A DNA stretch of 64,000 bases from Allomyces macrogynus ATCC 38327 (GCA_000151295.1 GG745328.1:290168-354167); one strand, 5' to 3'. Numbered from the stretch's first letter, positions 22,991 through 33,305 are shown. Numbers and translations: made by a program. Notes: generated by a model not told the origin, from the sequence alone.

Positions 22991-23639
22991 TCAGCAGCCA
23001 CACTGCACTTCCCGGGCATCCAAAACATCTCCTTCTTCAAGATCCAGGTCGCCCATCACATGGTCTTCGGATATCCGATCCCCATCAAGCGAGAGGATGG
23101 TCACTTCCGGCAATGACCCACCTTGCCAATTGTACACCTCCTTGACGTGACGAATCGTGTCCGGAGCACGGAAACCGGGAAATGCTGGCCCTTCAAGTTG
23201 CGAAAGCTGATTTGCAGTTTGGTCCACTTGCACCTTCCCAATATCGCGATGGCGAGGGGGTCGCCAAAGTCGACGTAGGCAGCGCCAATGGAGCCAACGT
23301 AACTTGCGTCTCGTCCCAAATCGCGACGGGGGGGGGGGGGGGAGGGGGGCTCGCCCCACCGCGCGCGGTAGCACGCGAGTGTATTCTCGAGCCAGCGCTG
23401 GCGGTTCGCGCGGTCGGCGACCCATGCGCCATTGGGTTCGTGGTGGATCCAATAAGGCAGCTCCTGGTTCATGGCCAAGTAGGCGCGCGCATCGAGAGTA
23501 TGCGCGTGACAAACGACGTCGACGACAGCGCTTGGCGAGAGCAACGCGGCAGAGTCGGTGGACGCGGCCTCGGCAGCGGCCGCATGAGCGGCGGTCACTT
23601 GGCGGTGGTCGCTAGGCGCTTGCGGGGGCGAGATGCCAT
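22991..23639 (-). pseudogene. WHxH-UBL copy 1 with SUMO-like tail (degenerate)
   Basis: Minus-strand relic of the WHxH-UBL family. Recognisable pieces are LLSPSAVVDVVCHAHTLD (the invariant Trp of WHAH is Cys here), [35 protein letters not shown] and then a homopolymer-containing linker. A frame change near 23185 separates LQISFRNL from a SUMO-like end: DTIRHVKEVYNWQGGSLP, LDGDRISEDHVMGDLDLE, EGDVLDAREVQCGC. The first of these matches the SUMO LKEAY..RQG helix and the second its DGDRI..DDTP..LDMEDGD strand. The 50-60 residue helical block that precedes WHAH in other copies is deleted. A possible ATG at 23639 is out of frame. Not functional as it stands. Confidence 0.7.
23328..23342 (+). repeat. 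Poly-G tract
   Basis: Fifteen G, then A and six more G, inside the linker of the WHxH-UBL relic. It encodes a Pro run on the minus strand and is a likely site of length instability or base-calling error. Confidence 0.85.
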
Positions 23640-24370
23640 GGTGGATAATCGTCGTGCGCGGGCAGTCGCCTTGCGAAGCCTCTCTGATGGCCAAGGGAAA
23701 TCAAGGCAGCTCGAGATGCTGTGCGTAACCGTAAGGGACAAGTCGAACATCGGAGTGGGCTTGCATCAGCTTTCCATTCCTCACGGTGCATCCGTACGCC
23801 TGCGTCACATACAGAGCAGTATCGTACTGCGCGACCGGAACCCGTCCGTACTGGACCCGTTTATTATCGTCGATCGGTCAGAATGGGAATAAGGCGATTA
23901 CAAATTCTCTGGGCCAGTATATCATGCTTCCGCGTCGCAGCTCAGTGCAGCCGCATCATGTGTACCTTGCCATTGCACCACGCAACCATCGCCGACTTGA
24001 TTTTGATCCAGACACGGACGAGGTGCTGTCCTGGTCGTGGACCATGGTTGCTCTTCCGCTCGAACAAATCATGCATGCTCACATCAGCATGTCCGACATC
24101 CCGACTTCAAGGCTCGCCCCTCCCTGGCAGCCCACAGCCCCGCGCTGCCGCACACGCGAGCAATGGACAGCAAGATAAAGAGAATAAATATCTGAAGACC
24201 CGATGCAATTTGAACACAGAGTCAGACCAACGGAATCATTGCCCCCAGCAGCCGTATCAACAAAATGGTTGCGCACAAGCAGCCTCGCCTGGTGCCCACC
24301 AACATGCGCCGCCATCGCTCGTCAGGTCACCAGGCCCGACGCAGCCACCAAGCCCGCTGGCACGGTCGCG
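23640..24370. other. Accessory intergenic stretch
   Basis: About 730 bp between two relics. An 84-codon ATG frame (23924-24178, plus) has no recognisable feature and is not called. No repeats seen. Confidence 0.35.
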
Positions 24371-24706
24371 TTAGTGCCGGCCTACACTTTTTTGGCAGAA
24401 CGGGTTGACCGGTTCTGACACGAGCGTCGGTGTGCCTTTGGTGCCCTTCACCGACAGCTGAATGTCGACGCCGCCGTACGTGTTGCCATTGTACGAGTTG
24501 ATCATGACCGAACCTGTCGGCTTGGTGCCAGGGCTCTTGCGCAGCGCCTTGATCACGTCGCTGAGGTCGGCCGATGTCACATCTGCCAGCGTCATACCTG
24601 CCGCTTCGCATGCCGCCACGGCAGCTGCGCGTGTGGTGACTTTCCCGGCGGTCGTCTCGACACCGAGCGGCGGAATAGGGCCGGGCGGCGTGGTGGGAAG
24701 ATCAGT
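24371..24706 (-). pseudogene. Family A copy 2 (C-terminal exon only, fused upstream)
   Basis: C-terminal part of Family A exon 2: the linker PTTPPGPIPPLG, TTAGKVTTRAAAVAACE, GMTLADVTSADLSDVIKAL, SVMINSYNGNTYGGVDIQL, and the end NPFCQKSVGRH. Open for about 110 codons with no stop. It has no start: upstream, near 24705, the sequence switches to the ubiquitin-like domain of a WHxH-UBL gene in another frame. The ectodomain exon and linker start found in other copies are missing. Confidence 0.7.
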
Positions 24707-25226
24707 TTCTGTTGCTCCGGAAGCGTGCCGTCCTATTCTTCGATACGGTCTTTGACGTCGGCAATCATTTCAAGTGGGTGCGCGCGCAGCGTCACGGTGT
24801 GCCCGGTCAGTTTCTTGACGAGCAGCGTAAGCGGTTCGTCCATGTCGGCCTCGTCGTCACGCTTGCGGCGGCGAGCGCGACCTTGCCCTGCAGCGGCGGG
24901 AACGGGCGGCGGCCGTGTCGGCACCAGAACCAACCGTTCCGCCGGCGTGTACTCGATCGCGAACGGCAGTCGCGCGATCATGGCGCGGCAGGCGCGCGTG
25001 TCGAGCATGTGCGTGTGCCAGACGGCGTCGATGGCGGCGCTTGGTGCGTGAAGCAGGTTGTCGCCGTCGTGCCTTGCGAGTTTCAGGACCAGGAACCGGC
25101 GGAACTTGCGAACGGCGAGGTCAATGTCGGCGGCGGGTACTGGGCGCGTGTGCGTGAATCAGCGCAGGTGCGTGGCGACGCGGTCAGGTCGAGTTTGTGC
25201 TCGACGAAGCGGAGCGCGGCGTCCAT
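24705..25226 (-). pseudogene. WHxH-UBL copy 2 with ubiquitin-like tail (frameshift, stop, truncated)
   Basis: ATG at 25226 begins MDAALRFVEHKLDLTA, then the frame breaks. A second frame with an in-frame TGA near 25163 carries DIDLAVRKFRRFLVLKL, DAVWHTHMLDTRA, and later LTLLVKKLTGHTVTLRAHP and MIADVKDRIEE. TAG follows, although the ubiquitin fold continues in frame as DGTLPEQQKLIF before ending at the Family A junction near 24705. The [17 protein letters not shown] segment of other copies is replaced by a Pro/Arg-rich run. Clearly dead: one frameshift, two stops and a lost C-terminus. Confidence 0.75.
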
Positions 25227-25462
25227 GGTTGCTGGTTTGCAGTTGTGGTGACGTTGGATGAGAAGTGGGGGATGGTGAGGAGGGGGATCTGCTTGGTCTC
25301 CGTTTCTCTGGTCTTGCTTTCGGCACGGTGCTGTTTCCGCATCGTGATTGTTCTCCAGCAACAACGATCCGACAGCAACCATGCCAATCACAATATCCTA
25401 TCCGGTCAATGCCATCAAATCCACCAGTCTGCCATCCAGTCCACCCCGACGAAGTCCATCCC

Positions 25463-28199
25463 TCACTGCGTCCCATTCCCGCCATCCCACGCCGTCTTCC
25501 CGACACTCGCCGGCATCTTGATCGGCGGCAACGGCGTCGCCGGCCCGGGACTCCGCGACATACTCCCACCCGTCTGCGACGCCGTGCGCACCGGCGTCCC
25601 CATCTGCGACGACGGCGCGCGCACGGGACTGCCACTCGGCGACGCGACCGGCGAATTCAGCGGCGCGTACGCCATCGACGTGACCTGCAGTCCCAGCATC
25701 ATTCCCTTCCCCACCGCGGGCGCCGTGGGCTTCGCAGACACGACCAGCGCGCTCTGGCTCTCCGACGGGACCCTGTCTGCCGTGCGCGGCGTGCGGAACC
25801 GGCGCGCAATCAAGGCGATCCCAACGACCGCGGCCACGGCGCCGATTATGATTCCGGCAATCGCGGCCTGTCCGACGGGCGGGCACCAGACGTCTGTGAG
25901 ACACGTCTGCAACGGACTCGGCGACGCCGTGGGGGTCGACATTTCCACCAACGACCCGGGCGGCAGCGCTGTCGACGCATTGGCCACGACCTCGGACCAG
26001 AACGACAATTGCCACTGTCGCACGGTGCCCGTCTTGGCCGGGTCCTTGGTATCGACGACTTTCAGCGTCCACGTCCCGCTGACCGGCTCACCCCAGTGCA
26101 TGACCGACATGAACCGCCACCCATTCAATCCATCCGCCGACGTATCCTGCGGCCGCGGCGTGGCCAGGACCGAGGTCACGTTCATTGGCGATGTCAGGTA
26201 ATACGCTAAATCGCCGCGCTGCTGGTGGTCGACCCAGACGGTCACGCCCACGCGCTCCACGCGCGTCCAGTACTCGCCCGCGCGCCGCGTGTCGGTCACG
26301 GCCTGCTGCACAACGACCGGTGGGAGCATGTCGCCGACGCGCTGGTTCACGGTGACTGCGGGGAGGGTTAAAGTGGATTGCGGGCCTAGCAACGTGTGCC
26401 GCTGCATGGTCGCGAGCGCGCGCGACACGTCGAGCTTGCCATACCCGTAGTAGGTCGAGTATCGCAGGCCCGAGGGCAGAAGGGTCCAGTCGGCCGATGG
26501 GTTCACGGGGATCGCGGATTTGCGGAAAATGTCGTGCACGTCGCGCCAGGTAAGTTCGGGGCTACAAGTGGGCAATGAAGGTGAGCTGCGTGCAACTTGG
26601 CTCGGGTCGAAGAGGTGGACAGTGCGAACCGTGCCGAGAGGAGGAGCGCCGAAATGCCCGACGCGAGTGGGGCCGCCGCCGACGTGCCGCTGTGCGAGGC
26701 CGTGCACGACGCGCCGTTGTCGGTCGTGGTCTGAGAAGCAAGCAAGGTGCAGCGTCAGGCTATAACTCAGGTAGTAAAGCGAGCATGAGATGAACCGCAC
26801 CAAACGCGTATTCGAATTGCCGCTGTAGGCGACGCCCATGATCGACGGGCACGGCTCGCCGTAAAACGGCGTCTGGTTGTTCATATCGAGCGCGCCAATC
26901 GCCATCGACCACGGGTTGTTGGCATATCCGTCGTAGTCTACCATCACGCAACCATCAGTCAGTGCCATGCACCGCATTCAATCTGGTGGAGAGAAGCAAA
27001 TACGTTACTGCAGTTATCCCCATTATCCCCACCATTCCCTGCGGCCCACACGTAAATGACGCCTTTCCCACCGCGGCCATTGGTCACCCCATTCAACAAC
27101 GCCGACGCCGTGATGCTACTCGGCGCATCGACCGTCTCGCCATCATCGTTTGGTCCCCACGAGTTACTGTAGACACTGATGCGCTGGTACTGGTAGTTGA
27201 GCGCCGCGGCCTCGTCGGCAATCGTCACGGGCCCGGCCAAGATCCGAATCCCGGCCAGTTTCGCGCCGTACGCGACACCCACACCGCAGACGCTGTTATC
27301 GGCCGCGGCCACGATCTCGCCGGCGCAACGCGTCCCGTGGGTCTCGGAGTTGTCAAGCGGGAGCTGGGGGAGTTGGGCGTGCGTGTTGAAGTCGTACGAG
27401 AGGGACGCGTCCTGGTGGAGAACGTGAATGGTGAACGACGTGTGCGGGTGGATGAGTCGGAGACGGGGGGTCACGGAACGTACAAAGTTGGGCGCAATGT
27501 CCGGGTGCGTGTACTCGACGCCCTCGTCGACGAGCCCGACCGTGACACCGTCGCCCGTGATCCCTGCGTCGTGCGCGAGCGAGCGAGTGAACGCGCTGGT
27601 CCCGGGGGGAACCACTGAGAAGAAATACCAGCGTACCCGAGCGCCACGTGCCGAAAATATCGAGGTCGTTGGTCGCTTGGACGCGGTTCAACTACCAACA
27701 ACCGTCGTCACAAATCAGTGCCGCGCCCGCCCGCATTCCACGACAAACCCAACCGACAACCACGGACCAAATGCCACTGCAACATAAACAATGGGTCCGA
27801 GAACGTGCCCGCGCTCGCCGTCCGCGCCGCGACGCTCTCCGTCGGGACCGCGCGATGGAACAGGTTGCGCCGGCGCACCATTGGCACCCACTCGGTCCCG
27901 CCACCGACGGAACGCGTGATCCGGTCAATAATCCCAGAGGGCACGGCAAACAGGTACACGTTGGACAGTTCCCCGATGCGGCCGACGAGGTGCGCGCCGG
28001 TCCACCGTGCAATCGCGTCACGCGCGTCGGAGAGTCGGTTGAAGGTTGCGGCATAGTAGGCGAGCGTGTCGTTGCTGCTGCCGGGCGCTTCTCCGTCGCG
28101 CACCGAGCGTGGGGAAGATGGGCGTTGGTAAGACAGCGGCGGGAGGGCGTTGCTGGGGACGGCGGTGTCCGCGTCCGCGGCGGCAGTCGGCAGGGTCAT
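25463..28199 (-). CDS. KEX2: Kexin/furin-type proprotein convertase (S8 subtilase, type I membrane)
   Basis: Seven exons: 28199-27768, 27691-27637, 27563-27484, 27411-27009, 26937-26801, 26730-26630, 26561-25463. Introns are 68-76 nt and phases close; 768 residues. Order: prodomain-like region (HLVGRIGELSNVYLFAVP); catalytic Asp in VGLVDEGVEYTHPD; His in ETHGTRCAGEIV; oxyanion Asn in GNGGDNGDNC joined across an intron to NYDGYANN; Ser in SHSGTSAAAPLASG; P domain; then a membrane helix (AAIAGIIIGAVAAVVGIAL) and a Ser/Pro-rich cytosolic tail. Kexins cleave secretory precursors after dibasic sites in the late Golgi. No signal peptide is visible at the ATG used, so a further 5' exon may be missing. 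All catalytic residues are present. Confidence 0.9.
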
Positions 28200-28755
28200 G
28201 ATGTCGAGGGAAGATCAGAAAAGGAGAAGTATGGGGCCTGGGAGGAGTAGATTCGTCGGAACGACGCGAATTCGGTCTCTGGTTGAGGTCTATCGAGCGC
28301 GCGAAGGGGCAGGAAGTTCTATCGGATCGGTATGTGGCGCGTTTCCGGGGACTACAGTCGAGTTGGGCGGAAGGGTCGGTTCTCACGAACAGAATGCAGC
28401 AAGTTGCAGCGGCGTAGTGGGCCGCTGGCGAGGTTGGGAACGATGCAAAGCCAAGGGATCCTTCGAAGCTGATATCTGGCTGTTGACAAATCATAACGCG
28501 GTCACGTGCAGCCATTGATCAACATTTCTGAGCCCGCATCCAGTCCAACGTCACACCTTCTCGACACTGCCCTCCTTTGCGTCCACTGCTCACAGGAAAA
28601 GGACCAAGCAAAAGTGTCCCAGCAGCGACGTCAGAGAATCGAGGACGCCGGCGGATCCGTCTGCGTTCGAGAGCGTAAACAACTGCTCCGACGCCCGATT
28701 CAAAAAGCATTGCCATTGTGCCATCACAGACCTCGAACAGCCACTTCATAACCGT
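28200..28755. other. Upstream of kexin / downstream of MCU
   Basis: About 550 bp. A 77-codon minus frame starting at 28749 just downstream of the MCU stop shows no recognisable feature. If kexin has a signal-peptide exon it would lie here; no convincing one was found. Confidence 0.35.
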
Positions 28756-30030
28756 TCACCCTTGCTTCCCCTCCGATGTTGGCGGCACCACGACCGGTGG
28801 CCGGAACGTGGGCGCCGCCGCCGACTCGATCTCGGCCCCCTCAGCAGCTGCCACCGCGCCATCCACCTGGCCGTACTCGGCCTCGACGCGCGTGAGCGCC
28901 GTGCGTGCCGCATTCAGTGCCTCCATATCGGCACGCAGTTGCCGCACGTCGAGTTGTGCACGGCGGTACAGCGCCGCCTGCTTGCGCGAGACGTGTAGGT
29001 CGGTCATGAGCTCGTACGTGTAGTCGCGGCGCGTGACCGTGTAGAACATGTACCCGAGAATGCCGGTGCCGAACGTCACAAAGTAGGAGATGGGTTCCAT
29101 GACTAGAGAGGGTGGGATCGGTCAGTTCGAGACGGGAATGGCGAGAGATGAAATGTTAAGGTGCATACCGTCCCACGAGTACTCCCACCACGTCAACCGC
29201 GCCATGAGCCCCCACTGCGCACACAGTGCGCCGAGCCCGCCCCAGACGAGCAAGTTGGCCGACCGCAATGCGCGCGTATCGCACTGCTGCTTGAGTGCCA
29301 CGGCCGCGTCGACCTTGGGCGTCAGCGTCGCAATCGTTTCACGCAGGGCCTTGGCACGCTCTATCACGCAGACCTACTTCAGCTCAAATGACCTCTTTAC
29401 CCGCATTCATCTGCAAACACCAGCCGTACCCGTGAGCGACGGCAACTCGACAACAATCGTGCGTTTCCCGCCATCCAGGACCAACTCGAGCTTCATATCG
29501 TGCCGCAACCCATCGGCGACAACGTCTGCGAGCGGCGTACTGCGGCACCACCGCACGCGCTCTGCAGACGACACCGAGTAAATCGCCGCGTGCTCGGCGC
29601 CCAACTCGCTCGCCACATCGACAAGCAGCGACTCGACGGGCCGCGCCGGGTAGAGCTTGACATGCAGCGTCGCGTTCCCATCCGCTTGCGGGACCGTCAA
29701 CACCGACGGCAGATGCGTGCCAAGATCGTATTGGATCGCGGCGGAAGCATCGGCCGGAATCGCTGTCAGTTGCGACCGCGGCGGGACCGGCGTCGTGGGT
29801 GCAGCGACGGCATCGGCCGTCAGCGACCGGCGTGCGATATGGAAGCGCGTCGCGATTTGCTTGGATAGGAGGGCAGAGTAGATTGCGGATCGGGTCGTAG
29901 TCGAGGCCTGCAGGGCGCTGGTGGTCGTAGCCAAGTGCCGCACGGCGAGCGTGACGGGGGCTGCGCCGTTGCGGACGGCAGCGACCCGCACCGACGACAG
30001 TGCGGCGACTTGCAGCGCTCGTGAAAGCAT
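28756..30030 (-). CDS. MCU: Mitochondrial calcium uniporter pore subunit
   Basis: Three exons: 30030-29430, 29360-29169 and 29102-28756. Introns are GTACGG...GATAG (69 nt) and GTATGC...TCTAG (66 nt); 379 residues. The N-terminus (MLSRALQVAALSSVRVAAV) is Arg/Ala-rich and lacks acids, like a mitochondrial targeting sequence. It is followed by an MCU N-terminal domain, a coiled coil (ERAKALRETIATLTPK), TM1 (LVWGGLGALCAQWGLMARL), the pore loop TWWEYSWDVMEP, TM2 (ISYFVTFGTGILGYMFYTV) and a second coiled coil. Asp and Glu of the DxME selectivity motif are both present; Ile of DIME is Val. MCU forms the inner-membrane Ca2+ channel. An intron interrupts the selectivity motif between Asp and Val. Most Dikarya lack a working MCU, which fits an early-diverging fungus. 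Confidence 0.9.
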
Positions 30031-31101
30031 CAAGTTGGAGTTGGAGGTGGTCGTGGGTGTGGCGAGCGGCAAGAATGCTGCCAGCTCGTTGCTGAGAGGA
30101 GTGTCATGCAGAAGTTCGACAAGGCAAAGCGGCAACGCGAGAGCAAACAGCTGGAAAACAACAGAAAACAACAGAAAACATGCCACGGTGCCACACCGCC
30201 AAATCGAACATGATTCCGCCTGGCACGCTCATAGTTGCTTCCAGCTTGCATCTACCCCCTCTCTCTTTTCGACGCTAGGTATTCGACGGATTTATCGATG
30301 AAGCGATTAAATCCCTATCAGGAAACTGTGGCCGAGTGCTGCTCTTTTTGCCTTGAATATTTAGGCTCCACGGCAAGTTAACGACTGACGATTTCCTGCA
30401 ACAGCACACCTCCACAATCCAGGCGCATCAAGCCAGCAAGCCCAGCAATAAGGATGGTCATGCACGCGTACGGCTATGAAGCAACTTTGAATCGTGCTGC
30501 GTTGTTTGGCTTTCAAGGCCGCCGCATAATTGTCAGCATTCTGCCAATTTCGCTCATGCCTGCTCTTTTGATGTATAAAGATGAGTCCAGCCGCGGTAAG
30601 ATTGACAAATCGAAAGACCTCAACCAGAAGACACCAAAGGTCATGAAGCAAGCAACATCTGACAGAATTTCGAACGCACAGAGATCACCCACAACAAAGG
30701 AGCCTCGCCTTCCTTATCAATGTTGTGCTTCGTCACGTTCTATCTGTTCCAGGGCAATCGAACACGTCGTCACTGCCATCGAGTACGAGATTGGCGAGAC
30801 TCGTAGCTAGATTCCCAGATCTGCGAGCTGCGCGTGATGCCGACGCTCAATGAACGCTTTTCGATCACAGGAGTTATTGAAGGAGGACAGGTCCTTCAGG
30901 CTTGGGGTCCATCACAGAAATGAATACGCAGACTTCGCACACAACACCATGTTGGGTGTGACAAGGCGCTGCTGACGTCGGACGCGGCGGCAGCGGACGC
31001 CGATGTGTCCCGCGAAACCTCGGGCGGTGGTGGTACTGAAGCCACGAGAACATACACAAAAAAAAGGACAAATGGTCTGTTTAGAGCAATCATACACAGA
31101 A
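30031..31101. other. Intergenic, no supported gene
   Basis: About 1.07 kb. A 118-codon plus frame (30454-30810) begins with ATG but shows no domain and A/T-rich composition; it is not called. No repeats noticed. Confidence 0.35.
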
Positions 31102-31932
31102 CTAATCAAAGGCGCCCAGGGGACGAATCGATGCTTCAATCACATCGCCATTGGTGATTCCACATTCAGTCAACGTCCTCGCATCGTTGAGCTTGACATG
31201 GTCGAGCGCAAATGTGGTCTCATACGCGGCGGAGCCACCCAATCGATGATACTCCACCTTGAGTTGGCGAACCGTATCGTTGGGGTCGACCGTGACCTTG
31301 ATGTCGTTGCCGCGCGAGTCGCTGATCGACAGCGACAAGGTCGGTGGCCTGGTCTTACTGCGGCTGCGGCTGCGCCTGTGCGGCGGCAGGGGGGACGTGG
31401 CCAGATAGGGCGGCGGCGACGAAGATACATCGGCTTCCTCGGGTTCTGGTGGCTCGCGCGCAGCACGCCGTTCCAACCAAATCAATGCCGGCGGCTCACC
31501 CCACCGCGCGCGGTAGCACGTGAGCGTGTTCTTGAGTCGGCGTGCGCGGTTCGGCGTGTCGGCGTCCCAGTCGCCCTTGGGTTCATAGTGGATAGGGCTT
31601 GGCAAATGTTCGTTCATGGCTGCGTAGGCACGCGTGTCGAGAATGTGCGCGTGCCAAACGGCGTCAATGACGGGGCTGGGCGAGAGCAGCAGCGCTTGTG
31701 CGTCATTGTGCACGACCTTGAGAATCAGGAAGCGGCGGTACTCGCGCACAGCCAAGTCAATGTCGGCCTCGTGCACCGACGCGTGCGGGTCGTGCCGCAG
31801 GTTGACGGCGAGCTGCGCCAGGTTCAGCTCGTGCTCGAGAAAGGCGATGGCGGCATTGATGCTCGGCAAAGGGATGGTTGCAGTCTCGGCGCCCGCCGCG
31901 TCCCAGTCGAAGTTGCTCGGGCGCGACCCCAT
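31102..31932 (-). CDS. WHxH-UBL copy 3: WHxH domain plus SUMO/ubiquitin-like tail
   Basis: Intact 276-residue frame from the ATG at 31932 (the open frame continues further upstream, but antisense to the neighbour's leader). Residues ~27-80: helical block AIAFLEHELNLAQLAVNL and DIDLAVREYRRFLILKVVHND. Residues ~85-150: [50 protein letters not shown]. This matches COG4278/DUF1399-like proteins, in which a W-H-x-H motif is the hallmark; whether it binds metal is unknown. A Pro/Ser/Arg linker leads to a beta-grasp domain (LSLSISDSRGNDIKVTVD, DTVRQLKVEYHRLGG, VKLNDARTLTECGITNGD), SUMO-like in the NGDVIEA turn, ending LGAFD without diglycine. Cytosolic/nuclear location likely. Function unknown. Divergent from copy 4. 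Confidence 0.78.
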   Translation of the reverse strand: MGSRPSNFDWDAAGAETATIPLPSINAAIAFLEHELNLAQLAVNLRHDPHASVHEADIDLAVREYRRFLILKVVHNDAQALLLSPSPVIDAVWHAHILDTRAYAAMNEHLPSPIHYEPKGDWDADTPNRARRLKNTLTCYRARWGEPPALIWLERRAAREPPEPEEADVSSSPPPYLATSPLPPHRRSRSRSKTRPPTLSLSISDSRGNDIKVTVDPNDTVRQLKVEYHRLGGSAAYETTFALDHVKLNDARTLTECGITNGDVIEASIRPLGAFD

Positions 31933-32444
31933 GTTGAAAGAGCGGCGGTTGCGGGCAGTTGAGCGGGAAGTTAGGCGGGAGCGTGTTGCAGGAAGCCGTT
32001 GAGCACGCGATCTTGCGGCGAGAACTGAGCTGAATGGAGAGAGCCAGACCGGCGCAGCGGGCAGAGGCCACGTCACACGCACGTGCCAGGCGCGGGCCGC
32101 GTCGCGGCAAGCTCGTCCGTGCCGCACGCGCGGGAGAGAACCCCCGGCGCTGGGCCGCTCATGTCTCATGTCTCGGCAGCGGCATGGCGCGCGATCGGAC
32201 GTGCCGGCAGGTCGCGACTGCGTGCCGCGCGGCGGCCCGCGCACCGGCTGCCGTAGGCTGCACCGCGCCTGCGCTGGTCCGGCTCTCTGCAAAATGCACG
32301 CGCCGCGCTCTCTCCCACACTCTCGCCCACGCTCTCCATAGCCACGGTCTCGACTGCGACCAACGCATGCCCGCCCGTGTGCACCCGGCCGAGACGCACT
32401 TCCCTGACCTCGCTCACTCAAGCCAAATACCCACCCCTGCAACC
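31933..32444. promoter_or_regulatory. Shared divergent promoter region of the two intact WHxH-UBL genes
   Basis: 512 bp between head-to-head ATGs at 31932 (minus) and 32445 (plus). The region is GC-rich and open in several frames. No TATA box recognised. Common control is inferred from the arrangement. Confidence 0.35.
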
Positions 32445-33305
32445 ATGTCGAAGCCGCATCGGCCGCGCCGCTCAACCACGATCCGTACTGTCGACGCGAC
32501 GGCCGTGGAAACAGCGCCCACGCGTGCTCCACCGCAGGGCAGCAGCGATGTGCTGCTGTCGCGCGCTGACGCCGCCATCCATTTTCTTGAAGAGGACATG
32601 GGTCTTGCTGCGCTGACCGCCTACCTGCGCAACGACCCACACGCTTTGATTCCTACTGCCGACATCAATCTCGCCATCCGCGAGTATCGCCGGTTCTTGG
32701 TCCTCAAGGTCACGCACAATGACGGCAACACGGTCCTGCTCTCGCCAAGCTCTGTCGTCGACGCTGTTTGGCACGCGCACATTCTTGACACGCGCGCCTA
32801 CTTGGCCATGAATGAGCGGCTCCCGTTTTGGATCCATCACGAGCCCAAGGGCGCGTGGGTCGCTGACTGTGCGAATCGCCAGCGCCGGCTCGAAAACACG
32901 CTTGCGTGCTACCGCGCGCGGTGGGGCGAGCCGCCGGCGGAAATTTGGATCGAAGCTCAGGCCGCGATGATCCAGTTGGAAAAATCTGCTGTGCCGCTCG
33001 CTGGCCTGTCAACGGCGCACAAGCGGCTGCAGCCAAACCATGGCTGTGGCTATCCTGCTTCAGCCGAGACGCTGATGCAGATCTTCATCAAGACGTTGAC
33101 GGGAAAGACGATCACGATAGAAATGCTCCCGCTGGACTCAATTGCTCGCGCCAAGCTCATCATTGAGCGTGCTGAAGGTGTTCCGCGCGACCAACAGCGT
33201 CTGATTTGGGCCGGGATGCAGCTGGAGAACGGGAGGACGCTCTTGGATTATGGCGTGCCGAAAGAAAGCACGCTTCATTTGGTCATTCGACTGACAGGCT
33301 GTTGA
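32445..33305 (+). CDS. WHxH-UBL copy 4: WHxH domain plus ubiquitin-like tail
   Basis: Intact 286-residue frame, ATG at 32445. Residues ~42-95: [19 protein letters not shown] and [20 protein letters not shown]. Residues ~100-170: [52 protein letters not shown]. Residues ~210-286 are a close ubiquitin relative: [49 protein letters not shown]. By alignment the equivalents of ubiquitin K6, K11, K27, K63, I44 and H68 are kept, K29, K33 and K48 are lost, and the tail is Gly-Cys, not Gly-Gly. It is therefore probably a built-in ubiquitin-like domain rather than a conjugated modifier (inference). The WHxH part belongs with COG4278/DUF1399-like proteins of unknown biochemical function. Confidence 0.82.
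   Translation: MSKPHRPRRSTTIRTVDATAVETAPTRAPPQGSSDVLLSRADAAIHFLEEDMGLAALTAYLRNDPHALIPTADINLAIREYRRFLVLKVTHNDGNTVLLSPSSVVDAVWHAHILDTRAYLAMNERLPFWIHHEPKGAWVADCANRQRRLENTLACYRARWGEPPAEIWIEAQAAMIQLEKSAVPLAGLSTAHKRLQPNHGCGYPASAETLMQIFIKTLTGKTITIEMLPLDSIARAKLIIERAEGVPRDQQRLIWAGMQLENGRTLLDYGVPKESTLHLVIRLTGC

Noticed and set aside
23924..24178. 84-codon plus-strand ATG frame
   Set aside because: No recognisable feature, no homologue among the window's families; not distinguishable from chance.
30454..30810. 118-codon plus-strand ATG frame
   Set aside because: Low-GC composition unlike genes here and no domain; treated as chance.
32034..32444. In-frame open extension upstream of WHxH-UBL copy 4
   Set aside because: No ATG gives a family-like start, composition is Arg/Ala-rich, and the other family copies begin close to the 32445 ATG.
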